Source: Corynebacterium flavescens (GTDB taxonomy: Bacteria > Actinomycetota > Actinomycetes > Mycobacteriales > Mycobacteriaceae). From it: 64,000 nt of DNA. Location: assembly GCF_008693105.1 (NCBI RefSeq), contig NZ_VXKK01000018.1, forward strand, positions 167,245 through 231,244. The letters run 5' to 3'. Below the pieces are notes generated by a model that saw only the letters and a list, made by a program, of their open reading frames with translations, did not search any database and was not told where the DNA came from. Position 1 is the stretch's first letter. Every line of letters starts with the position of its first letter. The position numbers and the translations under genes were made by a program. This document shows positions 17,233 through 25,879 of this stretch, piece after piece.

Positions 17233-18020
17233 TGTCTAACAATCCCCGCACCCTCACCCCGGCCCAGGTCCGCGAGCTGGCCCGCCACGAGGCGCTGCCA
17301 ACGACCGCCGGCTATGCCGATGGATACGTCCAGGCAAACCTATTGGCCGTGCCGCAGGAGTATGCCTTTGATTTCCTGCTCTACGCCCAGCGCAATCCCA
17401 AGCCCTGTCCCATCATCGGCGTGCTCGAGGCCGGTCAGCTCAATTCGGAGCTTCTGCCCGGGGGCGACATCCGCACAGATATTCCCGGTTATCGCGTCTT
17501 CCGTGACGGGGAGCTGGTTTCTGAGCCAGCAGTGGTGAACGCGGAATGGGAAGAGGACATGGTGGCATTCCTCATCGGATGCTCTTTTACCTTCGAATCC
17601 GCACTGCAGGACAATGGCATCTCATTGGCGCATATTGATCAGGGCCGCAACGTGCCGATGTATCGCACCTCCATCGCTACCACCCCGGCGGGAGTATTCT
17701 CCGGGCCTATGGTGGTTTCCATGCGTCCAGTTCCCGCGAATCAGGTGGCGGACGCGGTGCGTATTACCTCGCGCTATCCCTCGGTCCACGGCGCTCCGGT
17801 GCACGTGGGGGACCCCGCGCAGCTAGGCATCGCTGATTTATCCCGCCCAGACTTCGGTGACGCCGTGGACATCCCGGTGGGCCACATCCCAGTCTTTTGG
17901 GCCTGCGGGGTCACGCCCCAAGCGGCGGTGATGAACTCGCGCCCGCGCCTGGCCATTACCCATCAGCCGGGCAAGATGCTCGTTACTGATGCCCGCGACT
18001 TGGCCTATCAGATCCCCTAG
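17232..18020 (+). CDS. DUF1445 putative hydro-lyase (YcsI family)
   Basis: 262-residue protein of the YcsI/DUF1445 family, usually found beside 5-oxoprolinase genes; the same domain occurs in mammalian D-glutamate cyclase. Seen here: [22 protein letters not shown] at the N-terminus, [17 protein letters not shown], the [13 protein letters not shown] cysteine segment, [11 protein letters not shown], and the C-terminal [13 protein letters not shown] and [12 protein letters not shown], all typical. I start at ATG 17232 overlapping the preceding stop (TAATG); a longer frame from 17091 lies inside the transporter gene. The reaction is not firmly known; a role in 5-oxoproline or glutamate handling is inferred. 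Confidence 0.85.
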   Translation: MSNNPRTLTPAQVRELARHEALPTTAGYADGYVQANLLAVPQEYAFDFLLYAQRNPKPCPIIGVLEAGQLNSELLPGGDIRTDIPGYRVFRDGELVSEPAVVNAEWEEDMVAFLIGCSFTFESALQDNGISLAHIDQGRNVPMYRTSIATTPAGVFSGPMVVSMRPVPANQVADAVRITSRYPSVHGAPVHVGDPAQLGIADLSRPDFGDAVDIPVGHIPVFWACGVTPQAAVMNSRPRLAITHQPGKMLVTDARDLAYQIP

Positions 18021-18069
18021 ACCGCAGCAGCGGGGGGACGGCTGACCTAGACCTAGACGCAGCCCGAGC

Positions 18070-18684
18070 CTAGAGCACCGCGAGGATTCTGCGGCACGTC
18101 GCCAGCAGAGCCTCGCGGGCCACGGCGGCGGCCGCGTCGCGCTCACCAGCGGCGATATACTCGGCCAGGCGGATATTTCCGGGCACGTGCTCCACGTGTA
18201 GGGAAGGGTAGCGCGGCAGCGCGAGCAAGAAGGTCAGGCGCATGCGGGCGAGGAGGTTATCCATCTGCTCATCCAGCGTGGGCGAACCCAGCCCTGCGAC
18301 AAGCCGGCGGTGGAAGTTCTGATTAATGCTGGAGATAACCTGGTGCTCCTCGGCCTCGACGTGGGCCTGCGCCGAGGAGGCCAAGTCCACTAGCTCACTA
18401 GGATTGGGGAACTCGCCCCAGAGCACTGCGGCCGGCTCTATGGCGGCGCGCGCGGTAAAGAGGTCCTTGACGAAGGCGGCATCCGGGGTGGCTATGAAGA
18501 CTCCGCGGTTGGGGATCCGCGTGACAAGGCGCTCTGCGGTGAGCTCGCTAAAGGCCTCCCGCAGCGTATTGCGAGAGCAATGAAAGCGCTCGGCGGCCTT
18601 AACCTCACTGAGCTGTTGGCCCGGCGAGAAGTAGCCACCGGAGATGGCGGAGCGAATCGAGGCGGCCACAGACTGAGAAAGCAT
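18070..18684 (-). CDS. FCD-domain GntR regulator, probable controller of the 5-oxoproline genes
   Basis: 204-residue GntR-type regulator. The winged helix is IRSAISGGYFSPGQQLSEVKAAERFHCSRNTLREAFSELTAERLVTRIPNRGVFIA, followed by an all-helical FCD domain with NQNFHRRLVAGLGSP and a late AEYIAAGERDAAAAVAREAL. I chose ATG 18684; GTG 18690 is possible. It converges on DUF1445 and is divergent from an SDR gene. The FadR-type 11-mer TTGTTGAACAA occurs before both 5-oxoproline gene sets flanking this gene, so it is the natural candidate to bind there. Confidence 0.82.
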   Translation of the reverse strand: MLSQSVAASIRSAISGGYFSPGQQLSEVKAAERFHCSRNTLREAFSELTAERLVTRIPNRGVFIATPDAAFVKDLFTARAAIEPAAVLWGEFPNPSELVDLASSAQAHVEAEEHQVISSINQNFHRRLVAGLGSPTLDEQMDNLLARMRLTFLLALPRYPSLHVEHVPGNIRLAEYIAAGERDAAAAVAREALLATCRRILAVL

Positions 18685-18741
18685 GCGCACGAGTCTATCC
18701 AAGCCACCGGTGCAGTTCGAACTCTTCCGTAGTATGGGCCC

Positions 18742-20343
18742 ATGAATAGCCCCCATTCGGATCCTTCCCCCGGCCACAATGATTCCTCTGCGCAGGCATC
18801 CGTGCAACCAGTCGTGGTCGCAGCGCGTCACCCGCAGCGCAGAGTGCTGGTGACGGGAGCTACCGGCTACGTGGGAGGCAGGCTCATTCCTGAGCTGCTC
18901 TCTGCGGGGTTTAAAGTGCGGGCCACCAGCCGGCGCATCGACTCTTTGCGCAGGTTCCCCTGGTTCGATGAGGTCGAGCATGCGGAGGCGGATCTCAGCT
19001 CCTACGAGGACATCGCCGCCGCCGTCGAGGACGTCGACGTGCTCTTTTATCTGGTGCACTCGATGGGCAAGGTCAAGGACTTCGAAAAGGAAGAAAAGCG
19101 CATCGCCGAGAACGTGGCGCGCGCGGCGAGCGAGGCCGGTATGGGCCGCATAGTCTATCTTTCCGGCCTGATACCCCAGGGCAGCGAGCCCGAGGATCTC
19201 TCCGCGCACATGCGCTCGCGGGAGAATGTCGCCCGCACGCTTTTGGCAAGTCGCGTCGACACAATAGTGCTGCGCGCGGCCACTCTAATCGGATCCGGTT
19301 CTGCTTCTTTTGAGATCATCCGGCACCTCTCCGAGCGCCTGCCGCTGATGCTCACCCCGCAGTGGATTCAGAATGATATTGAGCCCATCGCCATCCGGGA
19401 TGCTGTGTACTACCTCGTGCGCTGCGCGGGTCTGCCGGAGGAGGAGAAGGTCAATCGCGGCTATGACATTGGAGGGGGCAGCGTCTACAAGTTCAAAGAT
19501 CTCCTGAGCCTCTACGGCCGCGCGCGGGGGCACCGCAACCGCATCTATTCTCTGCCGATTCCGCTGCCCATGGACACGCTTTCCGGCGGCTGGATCTCCT
19601 TGGTCACCCCGGTGCCCTTCGGCATAGCCAAGCCCCTGGCGCAGTCAATGGCCAAGGACGCGGTGACGAACGAGCACGATATTGCCCAGCTCATCCCTGA
19701 TCCGCCGCGCGGCTTCTTGGACTATCCCACAGCGGTGCGCTTTGCTTTGACCCAGGAGGCCGCAGACCGGGTGGTCACCTCCTGGGATTCTTCCTGGACT
19801 GCGGCTGCGGGCGATAACCCGGCGGAGCTCGCGCCTAATGACCCGGATTGGGCAGGCGTGACCGTCTATAAAGACGAGCGCGAGCGTCGGGTCGATGCAC
19901 CGGTGGAAAGGGTGTGGGAGGTCATCGAGGGCATCGGCGGCAGGCACGGCTGGTATTCCACGCCGGTGCTGTGGAAGGTGCGAGGCATTCTCGATAGGAT
20001 CTTGGGCGGCCCAGGCCTAGGCGGGCGGCGCAATCCCAATTCACTAACAGTGGGAGACCGCGTGGATTGGTGGCGCGTGGAGTATTTAGAGCGTCCGCAC
20101 AAGCTGGTGCTGCGCGCGGAGATGAAGGTCGACGGCCAAGCCTGGCTGCAGCTGGAAGTCGAGGAGGGCGAGGAAGATCCCGGTGCTTCCATCTACAAGC
20201 AGACCGCCTATTATGCGCCGCGCAGCTGGCTGGGGCACATCTATTGGTGGGGCGTTGCACCCTTCCATACCTTTGTATTCCCATTGATGGCCGCAGGCGT
20301 GGCCTCCTCGGCAGAGGCCACGCGGTCTACACAAGCCAAGTAA
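18742..20343 (+). CDS. SDR-type NAD(P)-binding protein with C-terminal DUF2867 domain
   Basis: 533 residues. The N-terminal atypical short-chain dehydrogenase domain starts with RRVLVTGATGYVGGRLIPELLSAGF near residue 34 (GxxGxxG) and includes AEADLSSYEDIAAAVEDVDVLFYLVHSMG. The C-terminal DUF2867 part includes RRVDAPVERVWEVIEGIGGRHGW and DRVDWWRVEYLERPHKLVLRAEMKVDGQAWLQ, a START-like lipid or ligand pocket. This fusion is common in actinobacteria and has no established reaction. The gene sits within the 5-oxoproline locus, oriented away from the GntR gene, and has no evident part in that pathway. Confidence 0.8.
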   Translation: MNSPHSDPSPGHNDSSAQASVQPVVVAARHPQRRVLVTGATGYVGGRLIPELLSAGFKVRATSRRIDSLRRFPWFDEVEHAEADLSSYEDIAAAVEDVDVLFYLVHSMGKVKDFEKEEKRIAENVARAASEAGMGRIVYLSGLIPQGSEPEDLSAHMRSRENVARTLLASRVDTIVLRAATLIGSGSASFEIIRHLSERLPLMLTPQWIQNDIEPIAIRDAVYYLVRCAGLPEEEKVNRGYDIGGGSVYKFKDLLSLYGRARGHRNRIYSLPIPLPMDTLSGGWISLVTPVPFGIAKPLAQSMAKDAVTNEHDIAQLIPDPPRGFLDYPTAVRFALTQEAADRVVTSWDSSWTAAAGDNPAELAPNDPDWAGVTVYKDERERRVDAPVERVWEVIEGIGGRHGWYSTPVLWKVRGILDRILGGPGLGGRRNPNSLTVGDRVDWWRVEYLERPHKLVLRAEMKVDGQAWLQLEVEEGEEDPGASIYKQTAYYAPRSWLGHIYWWGVAPFHTFVFPLMAAGVASSAEATRSTQAK

Positions 20344-20372
20344 AAGGCCAAGTAGCAGGCCTAATAAAAGGC

Positions 20373-22118
20373 CTAGTTGATGGTGGCGATGACCTGGCCG
20401 GAGCTCAGGCGGTCGCCCACAGCGGCGCGCAGGGAGATCTTTCCGGCGCGCGCCGCCTTGATGGAGGATTCCATCTTCATCGCTTCCACCGTGGCGAGGT
20501 CGTCACCAACGGCAACCTCGTCGCCCTCGGCCACGTTCCAGGCCACGAGGTTGGCCTCAAAGGAGGCGGTGACGGCGTTCTCGCCGGCGGCCTCGGCTGC
20601 ATCGCTGTCCGTACCTGCACCCGCGCTTGAGCTGGAGCCACCGGCAGGGGCGCCGGCGCTGAGTAGCTCGGTCGGGAAGCCGACGTTGATGAGCCTGCCG
20701 TCGATCTCCACGGCGACGTTGCGGCGCTGGGAGTAGATGGCCTCGACCTTATCCACCTGCTGCGCGGCCGAAGGCCGGTAGTTGTGATCGACCCAGTCGG
20801 TGAAGATGCCCAAGTCCTCGCTCACGAGAGCGGGTTCCTCGAGCAAATCGCGGTGGAAGGGCAATACGGTGCGCACGCCGGCGATGTCGAATTCGCGCAG
20901 AGCGCGGCGAGCACGGACGATGGCAACCTCGCGGGTGGGGCCACACACGATGAGCTTGGCAATGAGGGAATCGTAGTAGGGCGGGACGATGGAGCCGGAG
21001 CGCACGGCGGAATCGACGCGGATGCCCGGACCCGTGGGCGGCTCAAAGGAGACAATCGTGCCGGGGCAAGGCGCAAAGCCGTTGAGGATGTCCTCGGCGT
21101 TGATGCGGAACTCGAAGGCGTGGCCGGTGGACTCAGGGTCGGCGTCGAAAGAAAGCGGCTCGCCGGCGGCGATGCGGATCTGCTCGGCCACGATGTCGAC
21201 GCCGGTAACGGCCTCGGTGACGGGGTGCTCGACCTGGACGCGGGTGTTGACCTCGAGGAAGGAAATGGTGCCGTCCTCGGAGACGATGTACTCCACGGTC
21301 CCGGCACCGGTATAGCCCACTGCGGCGCAGATGGAGCGAGCACCCTCGATGATGCCCTCGCGCTGACTATCGGTGAGTGCCGGCGCGGGAGCCTCCTCGA
21401 TGAGTTTTTGGAAGCGGCGTTGCGTGGAGCAGTCGCGGGTGCCAAGGACACGGACGTTGCCGTGGTTATCGGCCAAGACCTGGGCCTCGACGTGGCGCGG
21501 GTGGGTAAGGAACTTCTCCACGTAACACTCGGCGCGTCCAAAGGCCTCGCTGGCCTCGCGCCCGGCGGAGTTGAAGGCACCCTCGATGGCATCGAGATCA
21601 TCGACGACCTTCAGACCGCGTCCGCCGCCGCCGAAGGCTGCCTTGATGGCGATGGGCAGGCCGTGCTCCTCGGCGAAGGCGCGGGCCTCCTGCCAATCCG
21701 CGATGGGCTCGGAGGTGCCGGGGGCAAGCGGGGCACCGACTTTTTCGGCCACGCGGCGCGCGGCGATCTTATCGCCGAGCAACTCGATAGCCTCGGGGCT
21801 GGGGCCTACCCAGGTCAGGCCGGCGTCGGAAACGGCGCGGGCAAAGTCGGCGTTCTCGGAGAGGAAGCCATATCCTGGGTGGACTGCGTCCACGCCCGCA
21901 CGCACGGCGATGTCGAGAAGCGCCGGCACATTCATATAGGTATCGGCGGCGGTATTGCCTGGCAGGGCATAGGCCTCGTCGGCGACCTGCGTGTGCAAGG
22001 CGCCGGCATCGGCCTCGGAGTAGATGGCCACGGACTTGATACCCAGGTCACGTGCCGCGCGGGCAATACGGACGGCGATTTCGCCTCGGTTGGCAATCAG
22101 GATGGCTTTAATTTTCAT
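20373..22118 (-). CDS. Biotin carboxylase-BCCP fusion of the 5-oxoproline operon
   Basis: 581 residues. The ATP-grasp biotin carboxylase domain begins KAILIANRGEIAVRIARAARDLG and includes FGGGGRGLKVV near residue 165, RDCSTQRRFQKLIEEAPAP near 238 and EVNTRVQVEHPVTE near 295. A biotinyl domain closes the protein with the acceptor lysine in VEAMKMESSIKAA near 550. It overlaps the pxpBC gene by 11 bp, so it is the third gene of the operon. No carboxyltransferase partner is nearby. In some genomes such a carboxylase travels with YcsF/KipI/KipA genes; its substrate here is not evident. It could also serve an acyl-CoA carboxyltransferase encoded elsewhere. Confidence 0.88.
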   Translation of the reverse strand: MKIKAILIANRGEIAVRIARAARDLGIKSVAIYSEADAGALHTQVADEAYALPGNTAADTYMNVPALLDIAVRAGVDAVHPGYGFLSENADFARAVSDAGLTWVGPSPEAIELLGDKIAARRVAEKVGAPLAPGTSEPIADWQEARAFAEEHGLPIAIKAAFGGGGRGLKVVDDLDAIEGAFNSAGREASEAFGRAECYVEKFLTHPRHVEAQVLADNHGNVRVLGTRDCSTQRRFQKLIEEAPAPALTDSQREGIIEGARSICAAVGYTGAGTVEYIVSEDGTISFLEVNTRVQVEHPVTEAVTGVDIVAEQIRIAAGEPLSFDADPESTGHAFEFRINAEDILNGFAPCPGTIVSFEPPTGPGIRVDSAVRSGSIVPPYYDSLIAKLIVCGPTREVAIVRARRALREFDIAGVRTVLPFHRDLLEEPALVSEDLGIFTDWVDHNYRPSAAQQVDKVEAIYSQRRNVAVEIDGRLINVGFPTELLSAGAPAGGSSSSAGAGTDSDAAEAAGENAVTASFEANLVAWNVAEGDEVAVGDDLATVEAMKMESSIKAARAGKISLRAAVGDRLSSGQVIATIN

Positions 22119-23703
22119 GGTCTTCTTCCTTAGTTAATTCCTCTGCCAGCCCCTCAACCAGCGCAAAGCGCAGGCGAGCTCCCGGCGGAAGCTGGGCGGC
22201 TATGTCGATGTCTTCATCTATTACGGTGGCGATGACGGGATAGCCCCCGGTCACGGCGTGGTCGCGCAGGAAGATAACGGGCTTGCCGTTGGGCGGTATC
22301 TGCACGGAACCGGCCACCATTCCCTCCGAGGCCAGCTCCCCGCCACGCGCGCGACGCACGGTGGTGCTGCCTGCGCCCGGCGCATCCGTATCCAGGCGCA
22401 ATCCCACGCGGTTGGAATCCGCGGTCACTGTCCACTCGGTATCGAGGAAGTCAGCTACCGGGTCGGCGAACCAGTCATCGCGCGGACCTAAGACGCAGCG
22501 CAGGGTGGCGGTGGTGCGCCCGTCCTTCTCACTCACGCGCAGCGGGTTGCTCAGCTGGGCGTCGGTCGTGCCGGCCGAGCGGGGAAGAACTCCGATGATG
22601 TCTCCAGCGCGCACGGGCTCAGGGCCCAGCCCGGAGAGGACATCACTGGAGGAGGAACCCAGCTCGGCGTCGGCGACAATGCCGCCCCGCACGGCGACGT
22701 AGCTGCGCAGCCCAAAGAAAGCCGGGTCGATGGTGAGTGTCTGACCCGCCGTGATGAGCACTGGGCGGGCCAGGTGAACGGGCATGTACCCAAGGCGGAC
22801 GCGGGCGGAGGCACCGGTGACGCAGACAACGGTATCCGTCAGCGCGCGCAGGCTCATTCCGCCGATGTTTTCCAGCACCGTGGCACCGCGCGGGTTTCCC
22901 ACGGCGATGTTGGCGGTGGTGGCCGCCGCGCGGTCTGCGGCACCCGATTCCGTCACGCCGAGGTTGCCGGCGCCGGGGCGTCCGCGATCCTCGAAGAGCG
23001 TGAGCAGACCTGCGTCGAGGACCTCCAGGCGCGGCAGGCGCGCGGGGGAGTGCTTGGGCGTCTGGCCGCCGTCGACAAGCGCGGGCAGTTCCCGCACCGC
23101 GCGGTAACGCACGTGGTCACCGGGCTGGACAAAGGAGGGTGGCTGGGCGTGCGAGTCCCACATCGGGGTGGTGGTGGTCCCCAACAGCTGCCAGCCACCG
23201 GGGGATTGGCGCGGATAGACCGCGGAGAAGTCCCCGGCGATGCCCACTGCACCGGCAGGAACAGCGGTACGCGGGCTAGCCCGCCTGGGCACGTGGCGCG
23301 CCAGGGCCGGGTCCGAGGGCGTGCAATAGCTAAACCCGGGCGCAAAGCCTCCGAAGGCCGCAGTCCACTCGGTCGAGGTATGCCACTCAATGAGGCCCTC
23401 GCGGCTCAGCCCCATGAGCTCGGCTGCCTCGTCGAGGTCCGCGCCGTCATAAAGTACGTCGATCTCGACAGTGCGGGCATCGCCCGTGCTGGCCTCCCGG
23501 GGATGGAAATCCTTGAGATCGCGCGCAGCTTGCGTCGCCGCGCGAGGGGTGGAGAAGGTTAGCAACAAGGTGGTTGCGGCGGCCACGCAATCGATCTGGT
23601 TGCGCAGCGGCTCGGACATGAGCGCCGCGTGCCAGTTCATAACCTGGTCGAGCCCGTCTAAGTCAAGGAGCAACGCGCGCGTTCCCACGGCAAGGATGTG
23701 CAT
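22108..23703 (-). CDS. 5-oxoprolinase subunits B and C fused (KipI-KipA)
   Basis: 531-residue fusion. The N-terminal 200 residues are PxpB/KipI-like (AHS1): VGTRALLLDLDGLDQV, FGGFAPGFSYCTPSD near 120 and VPAGAVGIAGDFSAVYPRQSPGGWQLLG near 155. The C-terminal 330 are PxpC/KipA-like (AHS2): LLTLFEDRGRPGAGNLGVTESGAADR near 235, SYVAVRGGIV near 343 and VAGSVQIPPNGKPVIFLRDH near 480. With PxpA these subunits hydrolyse 5-oxo-L-proline to glutamate with ATP. In many bacteria B and C are separate genes. It shares one base with pxpA upstream and 11 bp with the carboxylase gene downstream. Urea-amidolyase parts are an alternative, but the PxpA neighbour favours 5-oxoproline. Confidence 0.88.
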   Translation of the reverse strand: MHILAVGTRALLLDLDGLDQVMNWHAALMSEPLRNQIDCVAAATTLLLTFSTPRAATQAARDLKDFHPREASTGDARTVEIDVLYDGADLDEAAELMGLSREGLIEWHTSTEWTAAFGGFAPGFSYCTPSDPALARHVPRRASPRTAVPAGAVGIAGDFSAVYPRQSPGGWQLLGTTTTPMWDSHAQPPSFVQPGDHVRYRAVRELPALVDGGQTPKHSPARLPRLEVLDAGLLTLFEDRGRPGAGNLGVTESGAADRAAATTANIAVGNPRGATVLENIGGMSLRALTDTVVCVTGASARVRLGYMPVHLARPVLITAGQTLTIDPAFFGLRSYVAVRGGIVADAELGSSSSDVLSGLGPEPVRAGDIIGVLPRSAGTTDAQLSNPLRVSEKDGRTTATLRCVLGPRDDWFADPVADFLDTEWTVTADSNRVGLRLDTDAPGAGSTTVRRARGGELASEGMVAGSVQIPPNGKPVIFLRDHAVTGGYPVIATVIDEDIDIAAQLPPGARLRFALVEGLAEELTKEEDHEN

Positions 23704-24464
23704 TAGATGAAGCTCCGAATCTCGATTCCCTCGTCCTTCAGGCGCTTGACGACGCCGCGCAGCAGCTGCACCGACCCCGGCGAGTCACCGTGGGTGCATA
23801 CCGACTGCGCATCGACGCTAATGACGCTGCCGTCGATGGCGGTGATTGCACCGGTCTGTGCGACCTGGAGCACGCGCTTGACCACGTCCTCTTCGTTGGT
23901 GAGCACAGCGCCCGGCAGCCTCCGGGAGACCAGCGTGCCATCGGGGTTATAGCCGCGATCAGCAAAGGCCTCGCGGATGACGGTCAGGCCGGCCTTGTCA
24001 GCCGAGTCAATAGCCACCCCGCCTGGCAGGAGCATGACGGGCAGGTCCCCGAAGGCCTTGATACCGGCGATGACGGCGTCTGCCTGTTCAGTGTCGCGGA
24101 CGATGGTGTTATACATCGCGCCGTGCGGCTTGACGTAGCTGATGCGGGTTCCGGCCGCGCGGGCCAGGGCATCGATGGCACCAATTTGGTAAGTCACCTC
24201 GTCGGTGAGATCCGCCGGCGCATAATCGATGAAGCGGCGTCCGAAGGCCGCCGGGTCGTTGTAGCCCACGTGCGCGCCCACCGTCACCCCGGCCGCTACT
24301 GCCTCGCGCAGCGTATCAGCGATCGAGTGCGGGTCCCCCGCGTGGAAGCCGGTGGCCACGTTCGCCGAGGAGACCAAGTGCAGCATCGCCGCATCATCAG
24401 CCACCGGGTTGCCCGCCGTAGTTTCGCCAAGGTCGGCGTTGAGGTCAATATGCAAAGAACTCAT
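23703..24464 (-). CDS. pxpA: 5-oxoprolinase subunit A (LamB/YcsF family)
   Basis: First gene of the pxpA-pxpBC-carboxylase operon. The 253 residues begin with the family signature IDLNADLGE and continue with SSANVATGFHAGDP near residue 36, VGAHVGYNDPAAFGRR near 67, ISYVKPHGAMYN near 107 and REAFADRGYNPDGTLVSR near 165. I chose ATG 24464 because GGGAGGG lies 8 bp upstream; an in-frame start at 24524 would run through the promoter and operator. It acts with the fused BC subunit in the cytosol. Confidence 0.93.
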   Translation of the reverse strand: MSSLHIDLNADLGETTAGNPVADDAAMLHLVSSANVATGFHAGDPHSIADTLREAVAAGVTVGAHVGYNDPAAFGRRFIDYAPADLTDEVTYQIGAIDALARAAGTRISYVKPHGAMYNTIVRDTEQADAVIAGIKAFGDLPVMLLPGGVAIDSADKAGLTVIREAFADRGYNPDGTLVSRRLPGAVLTNEEDVVKRVLQVAQTGAITAIDGSVISVDAQSVCTHGDSPGSVQLLRGVVKRLKDEGIEIRSFI

Positions 24465-24481
24465 CAAGTACCCTCCCGTAG

Positions 24482-24524
24482 ATTGTTGAACAATTCTATA
24501 GCTTGACAGTGTAGCGCCTGTCAC
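24482..24524 (-). promoter_or_regulatory. pxpA promoter with overlapping GntR operator
   Basis: Minus strand: GTGACA (24519-24524), 18-bp spacer, TATAGA (24495-24500), directly followed by the 13-bp palindrome ATTGTTGAACAAT (24482-24494) where transcription would begin. The operator core is the one found at 15930-15940. This arrangement fits simple repression. Confidence 0.7.
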
Positions 24525-24608
24525 GCGGGTTTGTGAAGAGGGCTACATCAAAAGATCTATGGAAGCTGCTGGGGGCACAAAGTGAGGTTAAAAGTCGGAA
24601 TAATTGCC

Positions 24609-25018
24609 TCAATCGAGAATGCGAATGAAATTGGAAATAGCATCTTCTAGGGAGGACAGCTCGAGAGATTCATTAGGCGCGTGCATTTGGGTGGGAGACC
24701 CTGGACCCCAGATTACGAAGGGTGTGCAAGGAAAAACACTGGTTAATCGGGCCGCGTCTGTGAAAAAGGTCGTGGCTTCTGCGCTGGAAAAGCGTTCCAA
24801 CTTCACGGGGACTGTGCGGGTTTGAACCGGCTCGAGATCTAAGATCGAGGACATCTCAAGCTCTGGAAACGCCTTCTTCAGCCAATTTACAAGCTCATCA
24901 GAATCAGCAATGGTCCGGAAATCGAAAGTTGCGGACGCTGAATCGGGGACAATATTTGTGGCGCTTCCGCCTGTTAATGTTCCTAGATTTACAGTCTCTA
25001 GTCCTAGGTAGTCATCTT
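24609..25018 (-). pseudogene. M20 peptidase, 3' remnant truncated by an IS element
   Basis: About 136 codons of an ArgE/DapE-type metallopeptidase: GTLTGGSATNIVPDSASATFDFRT is the dimerisation-domain strand typical of M20, and HAPNESLELSSLEDAISNF is the C-terminal catalytic segment with the metal-ligand histidine. The N-terminal two-thirds, with the other metal ligands, are missing. The frame runs straight into the inverted repeat of the IS copy at 25019. The gene read leftward, away from the insertion. Its missing half is not found at the other end of the inserted region, where a different truncated gene lies. Confidence 0.82.
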
Positions 25019-25867
25019 GGTGCTGTTGCAAACTTCAGGCGGAGAGCCGTGACGACCCAGTCTTCATCCTCTGATGCTCGCTGCGGGTCGGCGTTCTCAG
25101 GCAGCCTCGAACACCCGGCTGACGATCACCGCATCCGGGTTCGGTTGCCCGTGAGGTCAAACATCGCGCCCTGGCCTTTCCGTAATGAGTGCATCGCCTC
25201 CATCCCTTTCAACGTCCGGTACGCCGAGGTCCGGTTTTTGAACGCCCCCTTCGGCCCCAGGATCCTTTTCAGCCGCCCATGATCTCCTTCAATGACGTTA
25301 TTGAGGTATTTCACCTGCCGGTGTTCCACTGTTGGCGGGCAGATTCCCTCTGACTTCAACTCGGCGATTGCCCTGGCCAGGGAGGGTGCTTTATCGGTGT
25401 TGATCACCCGCGGGGACCCGGTTATCGTGTTCGACCTCAGGGGCTTGGCCAGGAAACGCTTCGCTGCGGCGACGTTACGCTTTGGGGACAGGTAAAAGTC
25501 CAGGGTCTGGCCACCGGCGGTGATCGCCAGATCAGAAGTAGCACCACCTGCCGCCGACCCGGATATAGGTCTCATCCACCCGCCAGGAACTGGCCTACCA
25601 GTCAGGTACCTGCCGGTACCACCGTGTTTGCTTGTCCAGCTCAGGGGCGTATTTCTGGACCCAGCGGTGAGAATCGTGGTGTGATCAACCGGCACGCCCC
25701 GCTGAAGTCATCATTTCCTCCAAGTCTCGGTAGCTCACCCCGTAGCGGCAGTACCACCGCACCGCCCACAGAATGACCTCGCGAGGGAAATGACGACCCG
25801 AGAAGATACCCATGGCTCTGATTATTTCACGTCGATCTTCCTACTGCCCCAACTTTGCAACAGCACC
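25019..25867 (-). mobile_element. IS6-family insertion sequence, copy 1 (degenerate)
   Basis: 849 bp bounded by the 14-bp inverted repeats GGTGCTGTTGCAAA (25019-25032) and TTTGCAACAGCACC (25854-25867), close to the ends of IS26-type elements. The encoded protein matches IS6 transposases. The flanking 8-mers (gtcatctt on the left, cgttcgag on the right) differ, so there is no target duplication for this copy alone. The inverted partner is copy 2 at 29399. Confidence 0.88.
25126..25813 (-). pseudogene. IS6-family transposase, inactivated (copy 1)
   Basis: Reading from ATG 25813 the protein starts MGIFSGRHFPREVILWAVRW and keeps the family HTH region (YGVSYRDLEEMM), then hits TGA at 25685-25687. 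A +1/+2 indel pair shared with copy 2 shifts the frame around the VDHTT motif. A further TAG (25595-25597) replaces Gln in the PDWQASSW segment, and bases are missing at the following YLYRAI region. The remainder, with YLSPKRNVAAAKRFLAK, NTDKAPSLARAI and YLNNVIEGDHGRLKRI, is an open frame ending at 25126. The DDE residues are visible but not in one frame, so no active transposase is expected. Confidence 0.85.
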
Positions 25868-25879
25868 CGTTCGAGAGAA

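Noticed and set aside
20784..22133. A 449-codon plus-strand frame opposite the biotin carboxylase gene
   Set aside because: Length is striking but it is the Gly/Asp-rich antisense frame of a conserved gene, without a ribosome site.
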